64,000 bases of DNA from assembly GCA_038093975.1 (NCBI GenBank), contig JBBPTG010000007.1, forward strand, positions 124,001-188,000, given 5' to 3'. The notes below the pieces were generated by a model. It did no database searches. It saw only the letters and a program-made list of their open reading frames with translations, and was not told the origin of the DNA. Shown piece by piece: positions 1 to 12,141 of the stretch (position 1 is the stretch's first letter; every line of letters starts with the position of its first letter). Source of the DNA: Chalciporus piperatus. Taxonomy: Eukaryota; Basidiomycota; Agaricomycetes; Boletales; Boletaceae. The translations under genes were made by a program, and so were the position numbers.

Positions 1-1028
1 TGCGCATCCGTGGAGAGTGTTATGGGAGATATATTCCTCTAAGGAAGTTTTATCCAGTAGACTTCATACCGAGGTCCCTCGAGGGGGCAAACTGAAGCCG
101 CTAGGCTGTCATTCGTGCAATGAATGGCATTTGTTAGCCTGCACAGACCCTCTGAGAATATCGGCTTTGCGTTCTTCCAATTTACATGGTAGTAGTAGGG
201 TGCGAGACATTGATGGACTAGACTCCTTGAGTCCTTCCTCTTCTTTCCCCGGGTTGACCGAATCTGGATGGGATCGGGTTCTCCGGTTCTCATTAGTCTC
301 CCAAAACCAGACTCTCGATGAGCAGAAGACAGTCGTTCCGCTCTACCGAGAGGTTCTCATCGTGAGGCAATGGTCTCAAGTCACACTTGGCAGAGAATAT
401 TTGACCAATACATCGCCGATTAGCTATTGCAAAATGTAGACAGTGCTGAACTGCGAGCCCTTTATAAGTTCTCCATCTGCTCATGTACATACTTTACTTG
501 CCAGACTTTCCTGGGAGTCGAAGTGACGTCCCTGGGACTCCGGTCTTCGGCCGAGAGTGTTCTTTGATGCGAGACATGTCAGGACATGTCCTGACTAAAT
601 TGTGATGTATCGCGCGACGTGAGGTACATCATAATGTACTGGACTTCGAGGCACGTTCTTCGTTGTAAGCTCCCAAAGTAGGACACGGAAAACCTTTCCG
701 CCATGAGCGCGCAGTCGCGTTTCTGCAAATAAGTTTCAGGAGGAATTTCAGGAGAATTCCAGGCCAAATGGGATGATCAAAAATACTTGCCATGGGAGGA
801 TTGCTGCGCTTTGAACCTGGGAATATCAAGCGAGGAGCTATGTTTGGGTTAAGAAGAACGAACGTGCAAAAAGAGCACGCGCTTGGACTCGAATTTCCCA
901 CCAATTACGGACATTGGCGAAAATATCGACCAACTGAAATACTCACTGGAGCCCCTGCCAAGAGCCTGCTTCTTGCCTTTCGAGTACGCTGGTGACAAGT
1001 GGTGACACCGGCGTTTGGCATGTCCACC
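1..1028. other. Left-edge intergenic region, no gene recognised
   Basis: No reading frame here resembles a known protein, and the longer open frames lack ATG starts. It is the 5' flank of the first phosphatase gene. The one clear structural element is an 18-bp perfect palindrome at 578-595 (listed separately). Confidence 0.6.
578..595. promoter_or_regulatory. 18-bp perfect palindrome upstream of phosphatase 1
   Basis: GTCAGGACATGTCCTGAC equals its own reverse complement. It lies about 430 bp upstream of the first phosphatase ATG, next to a second ACATGTC copy at 574-580. A perfect dyad of this length suits a homodimeric regulator site, but no factor is recognised. Confidence 0.35.
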
Positions 1029-2639
1029 ATGTCTGTCCCCGTCGTTTTCCTCATTGGCGCCCTCGCCAAGGCCGCCTCTGCAGCAGTCGCAGCCACGTTC
1101 ACTGCCCCGGCTGCAGCGTGAGTACATCTGCCATGATTCTGACATTCAGCGAGCTGATTGACTTCCAGACCCACTGATACCTCCCCATTCTACGTCGGCG
1201 CAAACAACGGGACTCTCCGAAATCCCCCGTTGGTCTCTGGACGCGTTTTCGATCGCTTCATACAGATCTGGCTCGAAAACACCGATTTCGCACAGGCTTC
1301 TTCCCAGGAGGTTTTTCAAAACCTCTCGACGCAGGGTATCACCCTTGCCGCTTACTATGCTTTGACACACCCCAGTGAACCTAACTACATCGGTGCTGGC
1401 GGAGGTGACTTCTTTGGCTTGGACAATGACAACATGCAGTATATCCCCAGCAACGTCTCCACCGTCGTGGATCTGCTGGACCAGAAGCGCGTTAGCTGGG
1501 CTGAATACCAGGAGAACATGCCCTCCGACGGTTACGGTGGCTACAACTACACGAATTCTGACGACGGTTACACATACTACGTCCGGAAGCACAACCCCTT
1601 GGTCATTTACAACTCGGTTGGTTTGAATGCGACACGTCAGGAACGCATTCGTAACTTCAATGACTTTGCTGTCGATGTAAGTTGATCTATTCTGACCCCA
1701 CCTTCGCGGGGTTCGAACTCTATTTTTTGCCTTAGCTCGGAAACAACGCCCTCCCTCAGTGGATCTTCGTCACCCCTAACCTCAGAAAGTTAGCAATTGC
1801 TCGTGCCCTTCCCAGGAAAGATCTGATACCTCTTTCCTTTAGCGACGGTCACGACACGACTATTGCCTTTGCTGCACAATGGCTGCAATACTGGCTCGTT
1901 CCATTGCTCGAGGACCCCAACTTCAACACCCCCAAGACTTTGATTTTGTTGACTTTCGATGAGTATGCCAACTCTTGACCCGTGCTTCTGACTTCGTTTA
2001 ATCGCGCATCCCCCCAGGAACGAGACCTACACCGTCAACAACCAGGTGTACAGTATCCTCCTTGGTGGTGTCATTCCTGAAAACCTGAAGAACACCACCG
2101 ATGACGTTTTCTATACCCACTACTCCACGTGAGATATATCCCAACTAACCTGCATTTTTGCTTGCTCAATTTTCTAAGTCTCTCGACCGTCGAGGCCAAC
2201 TGGGACCTTGGAAACCTCGGGCGCGGGGACACCAACAAGACAATGGCCAGTGAGTGTTCTGTAACAATTCGTTACTTCTTGACCTTACTTCGATCTTCCA
2301 GATGTCTTCGAAATCGTTGCCAATGTCACTGGTTACAAGAACAACGACCTCACGGCTTCTTCTCCAAACTTGCCTTTGCTCAACCTCACCACGACCATCC
2401 CTGGCCCATTGAACCCTGAGTACTGGATTCCCTACCTTGCTCCTAACACTTCGGCAACTGGTGGCGGAAGTGGGCCCACGTTTGTTGCCAATGGCACAAA
2501 CATGTCAATGACCACCGCTCCGCCTGCTGTCAGTTTGATAGCGACGAGTACGACCAGCGGTGCCCTCAATAGTTTTACTCACGTTAACCTCTTGATGTCA
2601 GTCGCTGGTGCCGTCTTCGCCGGTGCTCTTCTGTTGTAA
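1029..2639 (+). CDS. Secreted acid phosphatase-like phosphoesterase, GPI-anchor candidate (copy 1)
   Basis: Seven exons give a 429-aa protein: 1029-1117, 1169-1676, 1736-1788, 1843-1962, 2018-2128, 2179-2249, 2302-2639. It belongs to the fungal phosphoesterase/acid phosphatase family (PF04185-type). Visible family blocks are FDRFIQIWLENTDFA, THPSEPNY, GGDFFG, TYYVRKHNPLV, FNDFAVDV and a second-half block with NWDLGNLGRGDTNKT. The N-terminus is a signal peptide (VVFLIGALAKAASA). The C-terminus is a Ser/Thr-rich stretch ending in a hydrophobic tail (GAVFAGALLL), typical of a GPI signal, with many N-glycosylation sites. By family it probably hydrolyses phosphomonoesters at the cell surface to scavenge phosphate. 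It is a tandem paralogue of the gene at 3296-4851, but has one extra intron (1677-1735). Exon lengths sum to a multiple of three. Confidence 0.88.
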
Positions 2640-3295
2640 GTACTTAGTAGACCATGGGTAGAAACCTCAGTCTACTATCTTGTCTTCTTGATGGAAATTT
2701 GAACGTAACCTACACGCCAGCGAGCGATAAGTATGATCATACGCTATGACAGGGTCGCTCAAATTCCCAAAATTTGGGCATTTTGCCCATCGAGGTCAGT
2801 TTTTCGGGGCTATAAATCGATGATCGATGAGCGGTGTGTGTGATAAACTTCAACTATGTTTTTACCTTGTTTACAAGGTCACTTGGGGGGGGAGAATTGT
2901 GGCTTGAAACGACGCCGTGGGAATCTCCTGTGCCTGCCAAGCTTCCAGCTCTTTCTACTAGTTACTCAGCACACCAGACATCGGAGGCCCGCACCCGCTG
3001 CCATCCGAAGAGTCATGCCCGGGACCTCGTTGGAGATAGGTAGTACCTGCCAGATAGCACCCGGACACTGACAGATTTTTTTTTCAATCAGCCGCCGATC
3101 CCTCACAACGGAACGAACGTTCGTATGCTGCTTTGCAGCGGGAATTGTCTGAGCATTCCATGCGCTGCACTAATTGATGAACGTCCACGTGCATGGAAAG
3201 TACATGGTATATCATGGCCGGGCTTGCAGCTTTGAATCTCTCGTAGCCCTCGGTTTTCCAATTCCAGTTACGAGCCTGTCTTTGGACTAGATAAC
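2640..3295. other. Intergenic region between tandem phosphatases
   Basis: No gene. It holds the copy-1 3' flank and the copy-2 promoter, including a 12-bp perfect palindrome ACGAACGTTCGT at 3113-3124 and a CACGTG E-box at 3186-3191. Confidence 0.6.
3186..3191. promoter_or_regulatory. CACGTG E-box upstream of phosphatase 2
   Basis: CACGTG lies 105 bp before the copy-2 ATG. In yeast, Pho4 (bHLH) binds CACGTG in acid-phosphatase promoters under phosphate starvation. Whether this site responds to phosphate here is inference. I saw no CACGTG in the 430 bp before copy 1. Confidence 0.35.
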
Positions 3296-4851
3296 ATGGC
3301 CTTCAAGTACGCCACCCTCGTCGGAGCATTGGCAGGAACTGCTTCTGCAGCTGTCGTCTCGACCTTCACTGCCCCTGCTGCTGCGTAAGTTGAGCCCATC
3401 GCGGCTTCATTGTTACATATCTCACGTCACTCGCAGACCCACCGACGTTTCCCCTTTCTACGCCGGCGCCTCGAACAGCACGATCACCAACTCCCCTCTC
3501 GTTCCTGGCAAATCTTTCGACCGTTTCATTCAGATCTGGCTCGAGAACACCGACTACGCTCAGGCTGTCTCGAACCCTGTGTTCCAGAACCTCTCCGCTC
3601 AGGGTGTCCTTCTTTCCAGCTACTACGGTGTCACTCACCCTAGTGAGCCTAACTATGTTGCAGTCGCTGGAGGCGACTTCTTCGGTCTCGCCGACGACAG
3701 CATGAGAAGCATCCCCAGCAACATTTCGACCATCGTTGACTTACTGGAAGAAAAGTCGATCAGTTGGTCCTCTTACCAGGAGAACATGCCCAGCGATGGT
3801 TACGCTGGGTTCAACTACACCAACTCTGACAACTACACTTACTACGTGCGCAAGCACAACCCCTTGGTCATCTTCGACTCGGTTGGATTGAACGCCACCC
3901 GTGCTGCCCGTATCCGTAACTTCAACGACTTTGCTGTCGACGTGGCAAACAACAGCATTTCTCAGTGGAGCTTCATTTCTCCTAACCTCCGCAAGTAAGT
4001 CCCCGAGATTGTTTCCAATCCAATATCTCATGTTATATAGCGATGCCCACGATACCTCTGTCGCGTTCACCGCCTCTTGGCTCCAGTACTTCCTCCTCCC
4101 CCTTCTTCAGGACCCCAACTTTAACACCCCCCGCACCCTGATCTGCTTGTCGTTTGACGAGTATGTTAACCATTTAAATGCTCTCGACCTTTGCTTATTC
4201 TCTCCGAAAACAGGAACGAGAACTACAAGGTCAACAACAACGTCTACACTCTCTTGATCGGTGGTGTTATCCCCCAGGCTCTCTGGAACACCACCGACGA
4301 TACTTTTTACACCCACTACTCAACGTAAGATTTGCTGTCTGGTCTTAACAAGCGCTCTCTAACATCATCTATCATAGTCTCTCCACCGTTGAGAGCAACT
4401 GGGACCTCGGTAACCTTGGCCGTGGTGACACCAACAAGACTCTTGCCAGTGCGTTGATCTTCTGCTTGTTCTATCCCAGAATTTAACATAGTTTGGCATC
4501 GCAGACGTCTTCAACTTCGTGGCCAACACCACCGGCTACAAGAACAATGGTTTGACCACCCAGAACCTTCCTCCCCTCAACCTGACTGGTACTATCCCTG
4601 GTCCTATGAACGCTGCTTACTATGTTCCTTACCTCGCGCCTTCCGCCAACCTCACCGGTGGTGGAAGCGGCCCAACCTTCTTCGCCCCCAACCTCAACAT
4701 GTCCTTGAACCCTGCCACTGCTCCTGCCCCAGTTAACATGACTGCCTCTGCCACCTCTCCTAAGCCCTCTACCAAGAACGGTGCTGCAAAGACTGGTGCC
4801 CAGCTCTTCAGTGCTGCTGTCGTTGCTCTCGTTGCTGGCATGATGCTTTAA
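3296..4851 (+). CDS. Secreted acid phosphatase-like phosphoesterase, GPI-anchor candidate (copy 2)
   Basis: Six exons give a 431-aa protein: 3296-3384, 3437-3994, 4041-4160, 4214-4325, 4379-4448, 4505-4851. It has the same architecture as copy 1: signal peptide (YATLVGALAGTASA), phosphoesterase core with IQIWLENTDYAQ, THPSEPNYVAVAGGDFFG, YYVRKHNPLVIF and NLGRGDTNKT, then a Thr/Ala-rich linker and a hydrophobic GPI-like tail (AAVVALVAGMML). The two proteins align along their whole length, so this is a tandem duplication. All five introns match copy-1 positions, while the copy-1 intron after FNDFAVDV is absent, so one intron was gained or lost after duplication. Codon use is strongly C-ending, suggesting higher expression than copy 1. 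Likely cell-surface phosphate scavenging. Confidence 0.9.
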
Positions 4852-7140
4852 ATGCCAACGCCGGCTTAGCTTATGTACATAGCGATGTCTTTGTTATGTC
4901 GTCACAAAAAGTAATCATTTATACGAATCATCATCATGACCCAGCTGCACAAAGAGCTGAAGATGGTGTAAGTATCTAAGCTTGCAACACCCTGAAGATG
5001 ATATTGAACGAGTTAAACCCTCAATAGTACACTGACTCCCACCACAGGGCCGCGGGTGTGAACTGGAAGGCTGAACATTTAGCTGCAGCGTATCTAGGAA
5101 TCGTGTTGTAAGTCTGCCGTGGGGTCAGTCCAAGTAGCTCGCAAGTCATCTAATCGAATGCCAGCTGAAAGGGAACCACGACCATTTCGCTCTCTTGGTG
5201 GAATGCACCACTGGGTGGTATGTACCCGAATCTCATCATGTTCAGGGGTACTTTCGTAACTTATGGCTGACGCTTTGGATTGGACAGTAACTTTGAGTTC
5301 AGAAATTAAATTAAGGATCTACGCCGGTGAAGCGAAATGCAGCCAACTGACGGTCACGTAGTGCGTTTACCAACTTGAACCTACCTTGCTAATCTAGGGA
5401 ATCATAGATCAGTGTACTCCCAAGCATGCCAAGGCCTGATCCCACGAAGGCTCCCCCAGAAACAAGTAGAGGAGTCGACGAGGTAGACTTCCTCTTCTGA
5501 GCACTAGTCTCCTTACAATCTTTCACCCTTCCACGACCGCGGCGAGCAACGTTTGTCGTAGTTTCAGCTCAACACGGTTGCTGATCAATCTCTCCCCCCT
5601 TCCCCCTCCTTTTTTTGACACCGAAAGGCCTGGCCATTGCATTGCTGTTCGTGATTGCTTGGTCCTCTGTCCCCCAGCTCACCTGTTGATGGCAGTATGT
5701 ATGGAGCTGCACTTGGCCGGTGCTACGATTACTTTCGCTCCTTTCCGCGCGATCTGTTAATGTTAAAGTCCCTGGTGCGTGACTTCCATTCCAAAGAATC
5801 GGCACCCGGTTTATCACATGGTGCTGTCCAGGTGGGGCGAGCGACCCCCTGGTTAGAGTGACTCGTGGTTCAGATGCCAACTTTTGTAATGAGTACAGGG
5901 AAATCTCGCAGTATCCGTAAGTTGGTCTCTCGATGTGCCTGCAAGCCCTGTTCAATGTTCGCACACAGATTATAATCCCGTCCATTGTCCAGAGTTGTGT
6001 GTGCAGCTCTAGAATTCATCGTTTTTCCTCACTCAGACAACTTGAAGTTTCTACGAGCGCAGGTTATGGATAAGCCCGTAATCTCACTGTCAGCTGTTCA
6101 TATTTTCTTGATGAATTCGTGCCAGTAAGCCAACGGAACTGCACGGTCACGGGCTTAATTGCGCGTACTCCGCGCCAATTGATGTGACGTCCAAGCGACT
6201 GATCCTTTCCCAGTGGGCCATGGCCCTTGCGCCATAGACTGAATCGGACAGAGCGCCTGCCTCGAGGCTTGAGGTGATTCGGTTACCGGTAGATGCTTGA
6301 CTGTTGTGGGACCTTCTTGGCTTGATAACCTTTCCGTCTTAGTTCACCGGATTGTATAGCTTTTGGGGCGTGGGGTTTGACGCGTGCATCACCGCGTCAG
6401 TATATTTCTACCTCCGTCCTGGGCGTTCAACGTTCAGGGGTCATAAGGTTGCTCGAGGGTTCATGTCCTCGTATCAGAAAACTGATCGTTGCATAGAACG
6501 GAGACCCGGATTCAACGGTTAACAGTTGTGACGATTCACCCTTGCATTCAAAAGGAACTCTGTATAATACGGTCTTGTTCCCAACTTGTTCCGGTGGGAA
6601 GTTGTTCACCCATCATGCCTATTGACGCCTGTGATGATCGTCGCCCAATGTGAGTATTTCCTCCATGGGATCGATCATCGATCATCAACCCAGTGTGACA
6701 TTTTTGAATTGCGAAGCCAAGCCCAAGTGAATTCTCTGCATTTTGCTTCACACCCTTATCTGCCAGGACGTCTGAATCATACGTCGTGCAGTCCAACGCA
6801 AGTCGTGTGCAATGGCTTGTACGCAGGGACCGTTGAGCTTCCAGCGCTACCGACCATTGCTGCAGTTCATCGGAAGTACCGTCGGAAGTACCAGGGTCCT
6901 CTTCTGGGAGGACGCAGACTATATAAAACGTAGTAGACGACTGTACAGTGTACTTACACTGGACCGACGGTTGAACCTCTTGGGAAAGCCATGACCAAAG
7001 ACCATGACAAAATGGCAATGGACCGGCGGCCAACCTTCGGCTAATTGCCATCGGCTGATTTTTTCCAGCCAATCAGAGTGCGAGTTTGGCAAATAAGATC
7101 GCTTCAGTTCACGTTTGACGGTTGTCTGCGTTCATCGACC
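4852..7140. other. 2.3-kb gene-poor interval
   Basis: No coding frame with family resemblance was found on either strand. The open frames are short, often without ATG, and lack splice logic. The right end is the ERG5 promoter, with a CCAAT box at 7069-7073 (72 bp before the ATG) and a TATATAA-like element near 6920. A pseudogene too decayed to recognise, or a non-coding RNA, cannot be excluded. Confidence 0.5.
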
Positions 7141-8991
7141 ATGGCGTCTGCTCTTCGCCACCACTCCCCGTCCGTCCCAACGGCCTCGTCCTCCCCCCTC
7201 GTTGACATACCCGTCCCCTCCTTCCTTTACACTGCGTCCAAGCAGGCAACATGGCTCTACACCACCCTCGCCATCGTAGCTGCACTTCTTGTCCTCGAAC
7301 AGTCAGTATATAGGTACAAGAAGAAGCAACTTCCGGGTGCGACATGGACCATCCCCATCATTGGAAAATTTGCCGACTCCACGAAGCCTACCTTGGAGGG
7401 CTACATGGCTCAGTGGGACTTGGGTGCCCTCAGTGCCATCAGCGTCTTCAACATGCAAGTCGCGTCTGTTATTCTGGATTCAACGACTGACACATTTGTA
7501 TCTAGTTTCATTGTTATGTCTTCTACTAACGAGTACTCACGGAAGATATTGAACTCCCCGAACCATGCCGAGCCATGTCTGGTCCACTCCGCCAAGCAAA
7601 TTCTCATGCCTGACAACTGGTTCGTACATTTTTCTAGGCTTATATGGGATTTGTTTTCAAGTTTGTTTCTAGGGTTTTCCTGACCGGCAAGACCCACGTG
7701 GAGTACCGCAGAGTCCTGAACACTCTTTTCACCCGTAAAGCCCTTAGGTACGCGTTTGGATCTGCTTCCGCTCGTGAAATCCAGTTGTCTAACGTTTGTT
7801 AAAGCATCTACACCTCTATCCAAGATGTTATTGCGCGTGATCACCTGTCTAGATGGATTGCTGATGCTGCCAAGGACCCCTCACCCAAGACGATCATGCA
7901 GACCGCCCGGGAGCTTAACATGTACACTTCTCTTCGCGTCTTCTGCGGTAGTCACATCCCCGAACAAGGCGCTAGGGAAATCAGCGAAAAGTACTGGGAT
8001 ATCACGCTCGCCCTCGAGCTCGTCAACTTCCCTCTCGCCATCCCCGGAACCAAAGTTTACCGAGCCATCCAAGCTCGCAAGGTTGCATTCAAATGGTTGG
8101 AGATGGCTGCAGCGAAATCCAAGACTGCCATTGCACAAGGTGCCGAACCGGAATGTATGCTTGAGCAGTGGGTCAAGGAAATAGAATCCCCTACCTACAA
8201 GGGTCGCAAGGACTTTAGCGACCGTGAGATGGCCATGGTTGTCTTCTCGTTCTTGTTCGCCTCTCAGGATGCCATGAGCAGTGGCTTGATCTACGGCTTC
8301 CAGCACCTTGCTGACCGCCCCGATATCTTGGCCAAGATTCGCGAGGAACAGTATCGTGTTCGGGCCAACGACGTTGACAAGCCGCTTACTTTGGAGATGC
8401 TCGATGAGATGTCCTACCTCAAGGCATTCGTCAAGGAAAGCATGCGCGTCAAACCTCCTGTCACAATGGTAGCTTTCCTCTTTGGTTTCCTCACCACGTG
8501 CATTCCTTTTAAACGAGTTTTTTTTTTCATCGCAGGTTCCTTACAAGACCAAGAAAGCTTTCCCCATCTCTCCTGATTACACGGTCCCTGCCAACAGCAT
8601 GGTGATCCCAGCCTTTTACAACTCCCTGCACGACCCCGAGATCTACCCCGACCACGACAACCTCGTCCCCGAACGGTGGCTCGACCCTGAGAACTCTGCC
8701 AACACCAACCCCCAAAACTATCTCGTCTTTGGCAGCGGTCCTCACAAGTGCATTGGTCTCGAGTATGCACAGATGAACATGGCGCTCGTTCTCGCTACGG
8801 CAAGTGTGCTTGCCAACTGGGAACACCACGTCACCCCCGAGAGCGAAAAAGTCCAGTGAGTGTCTTTCCGTCTATTGTTCGTGCCGATCAGGTTGGCTCA
8901 CCAGTGTTGCGTGCGCGTGAACAGGATCATCGCGACGCTCTTCCCCAAGGATGGATGCTTGCTCAAGTTCACACCTCGTCCAAAGCCTTGA
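7141..8991 (+). CDS. ERG5: Sterol C-22 desaturase, cytochrome P450 (CYP61)
   Basis: Introduces the C22-C23 double bond in the ergosterol side chain, in the ER. Exons 7141-7454, 7506-7619, 7673-7747, 7805-8468, 8536-8855 and 8925-8991 give 517 aa, close to the family length. Features: N-terminal membrane anchor (TTLAIVAALLVLEQSV), CYP61 signature PGATWTIPIIGKF, the I-helix stretch FSFLFASQDAMSS, the ExxR motif KESMR, the PERW motif, and the haem loop FGSGPHKCIGLE with the Cys thiolate ligand. The first intron (7455-7505) must use a GC donor (AT/gcaagt). Only that splice gives the conserved VFN-I-FIVM junction (yeast Erg5 has VFNKFVV) and keeps frame. A CCAAT box lies 72 bp upstream. Confidence 0.96.
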
Positions 8992-9375
8992 AAGTGGATG
9001 GAAATGCGTCCTTCCACTGTCGTACCACCGGTTCGGCTCCGTATACCTCTAATTAAGATTTAAAGTAATTCGCATCTACACCTTGAGTGCATGAGCTAGA
9101 CTTTCGTTTGGAGTAGGGCACGTAGAATGTACACATTTTCGTTCTGGACAGATGCTATGCCCGTATTTGAGCAAATGTGATCGATGTGATCGCGCCCATC
9201 AATTGTGATGATCCGCAAAGTGGTGATGCATATGACATGGTATATAGAGCAAAGGTTCCTATCCCCAGCACCTGGCTACCCAGAGCAAATGTCCCGCCCA
9301 TAACTTACCATAATTACACACGAACGTTGAAAGAAAGAAAAAACCGTCCGACTCGAACGTCATATACACTCATCA
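8992..9375. other. Convergent 3' intergenic region
   Basis: Lies between the ERG5 stop and the BTB gene stop. It is A/T-richer than its neighbours with no coding signal, and probably holds both 3' UTRs. Confidence 0.5.
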
Positions 9376-12030
9376 CTACACCACCCCCAACACGACCGTC
9401 GCTCTCAAGCTCACCTCCTTGGGCGCTGGCACAGGCGGCTTCACAGGTTGCCCATCCACACCTGCCTCCCCCTCCGTCCTCAACGAACTCGACTTCCATC
9501 CCCAACTCTGGCTGACCGAGAACACGTCCGGTACGCTCGTGAATCGCGTGATAGACGATCCCGTCGAGCTCGTGCACGAGACGGAGAAGTAGGCGGAGAC
9601 GGACGCGCGTGGGTCTCGGTAGGGTTGGACTGGCGCGACAGGGGGAGCGGTCGCAGGGATGGCGTTGCTCCCGCTCGCTTGGTAGCTCGTCGGGAGCCCT
9701 GAAGAGGTCGAAGGTGGTGAACTTGGGGTCGTGCTCCGGACAGGGTGGATCGAGGGCGAGCGGTGTACTGTGGGAGAGGAAGCGGAAGCAAGGATCTGTT
9801 GTGGGAGGGAGGGCACTCTATTATGAACGCGCTCTCCGCGGACGTGGAGCTGTACTGGCGCAGACGGCGCCGGGATGGGATCGACGCTAGATTGGCGGTG
9901 AAGGTACACGCCAAGCTGGATCCCCTTCTTACGCACGATTTGGACGTACACGTTATACAAGCTCCCAGCGTACCAGATCGTGTGGGAATGCAATCTGGAT
10001 TTTTCCTTGAGAGAATCGATGTCCCAGAACTCGACCGCGAAACGACAGGGAGGGTAGGGAGACCAGCGAGCTTTGCCTGTGGCATCGCTCGCGACGCACT
10101 CGACGGCAGTTTTTCGTTCGGCTTTGAGGCCGAAAAAGTTGGCTTCGGAGGTCGACGCGCGCGTGGGGGATTTACGATCGAGCGAAGGAAGAGGATCAAA
10201 TAATTGATCCATGGATGCACCCTCGATGCCGTTGCTGTCCCCAATACGCAGTGACGAGTCTTGAGCGACAGGGTAATAAAACTTGTCTCTCTCGTTTGAA
10301 TTGGGCTGCTGCTCGGCTGATTCCGAGGAGAGGCGCGAAAGAATTTGCGCGGTAGTCAAGCAAATACCCAATTCTTTGTCGCGTGTCGGCGAGGGGCTAG
10401 AGGTGGGCGAAGAAGTACCACCCCCTGGTTTGAACGTGATGTGCCAACGAAGTAACGATTGGCCCCAGTGAGTATCCTGTACCACGGAAAGCGGCACAAA
10501 AGGTCGTCCGGTTGTTGGAGAAATTTCCTGTGAAATTGCAATGATATCGTCAACGAGCTAGCGGAAACAGAGTTAGCATGGTAAACACTTTGTATAGGAT
10601 GCGATGGTACCATGTTTGCATAATAAATGCCTTCGCGGAACATGATTTCCCAGTCTTTCTCTTCGTCCTCGTCAATACCTTGCCTTCTTCGCAGCTCGAC
10701 GACTGTGCGGGCCAAGTCATATCGTTCACGCTCTCCCTTGACAAACAAGGCGTCCGAGGATACGAGTTCTCTTATCCAGGTGGATGTCAGACCCCCTCTA
10801 GCCCATATCACGGGCACACGCTGTGGAGTTGGTGCAGGGACGACCTCATCAATGGAAGGCCGTGCAGGCAGTGTTCCTGCTCTTCGCCGCGAGATTAGGG
10901 GTTGAGCGGAGACTGGAAAAGGTGCTACTGGCAAGTCTCTCATACGAGATGCTTTGTCCTCGTGTAGGAGCATATCTGGGGCCCACCTCGCCAGCCAACA
11001 TGTGGCAGCCTCGCCGATCTTGTCAGAGACTGCGCCGTAATTGAAGGAAGGCGACGTTCTCGTACGTTCGGTGGGTTCTGATTCGCCATCGACTTCAGTA
11101 GGGTCTTCCTTGTGTACGTCAAGATTGTGTAGTTTCTCCGCCAAGCCGTCGTGGGTCTCCTCGGAGTCCGATGTGGTAGGAGAAGGAGGGACAGAGGATG
11201 TAACGAGTTCGGCGATGTGTTCTAGGCCGACTGCGGCTTCAGGGTCGTGCTCGGTGGGAAAATCAAGGGCTGAACCTGTAGCGAATTGGAGATACTGTAC
11301 GACGGTCAATGGGCCGACCGTGTTCAATATGCATCCGAGTGCTTGTGAAGCGACTGAAGGGATGGAGAGGTACACGGCGGTTGCAAGAAGGGAGAGGAGG
11401 AAAGCGGGGGAAGCGGGGTGGTGGCCTGAAGGTAGGTCTGATGGTGGTGGTGGACCGGGAAAGGAGGGTGTGAGAGGCTGCAAAGTGGTTGGGATGAGTG
11501 CAGGAGAGAGGTGGAGAGTGGGGCCACCGCCGTAGAGACGGGCAATGCATATTCTGTGTAGGGGTGAGATGAGACAGTGGGGGTGATATGGCTAGACGTA
11601 CTCGAATGCTGAAATTGTGAGTGATGATTTGGAATCGAGTGAGTGAAAAGGACGTACCTGGCCGTGTTATATTGCGATCATCGAAGACGATGTCGACGTG
11701 CTGTATGGGTATGGAGTGGGAGGACTCGATGAAGCCAGCTGTGAAGAGAGAGCTGAAGAAGCCCTGGGGGATGTGAGGAAGGTGAGGAGGAGGAGAGATG
11801 GGACGTACTGATTGGATGAGGACTAGCCTGTGTAGTCTGTATCGTGCGAGCCAGGTGCCCCTGACGTTGAGGACGACGTCTGGGGTGCGAGCGTGCAAGA
11901 GTGATGAGTAGATGTGTTGTTGAATTTCTAGAGGAGATATGGAGGGAGGGGACATTGGTCTCTTTAGGGTATCTCTGGCTGGAGAGGACATGACTGGCAG
12001 CGAGGTGGAAGTGTGTATGATTGGTGCCAT
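9376..12030 (-). CDS. BTB/POZ domain protein
   Basis: Starts at ATG 12030. The N-terminal BTB fold is readable after joining exons: TPDVVLNVRGTWLARYRLHR, then GFFSSLFTAGF, then FDDRNITRPAFEICIARLYG. An alpha-helical BACK-like stretch follows (SLLATAVYLSIPSVASQALG). A low-complexity acidic/Ser linker then leads to a conserved block with FREGIYYANM joined over an intron (10558-10610) to LVDDIIAISQEISP. The C-terminus is long and Pro/Ser-rich. BTB proteins of this size often act as substrate adaptors for Cul3 ubiquitin ligases. A germ-cell-less-like relationship is possible but unproven, so I give no symbol. It is divergent from TRS31 with only 111 bp between start codons. The N-terminal half has several short introns; the last 373 codons appear uninterrupted. 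Confidence 0.75.
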
Positions 12031-12141
12031 CTTTATACCTCTGCAGCCTTGCCATCAGCCAAGAGGACCACATGTGTACAGGGTCACCACAGGGACGAGC
12101 TGTGATTATGTAAACAGCATCCAACTCGATCTACCACCGCA
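12031..12141. promoter_or_regulatory. 111-bp divergent promoter (BTB gene / TRS31)
   Basis: The start codons of two oppositely oriented genes are 111 bp apart, so both 5' UTRs and core promoters must share this segment. Confidence 0.55.

Noticed and set aside
17..439. 140-codon open frame at the left edge
   Set aside because: Starts with GTG, has no ATG-led protein of interest and resembles no family.
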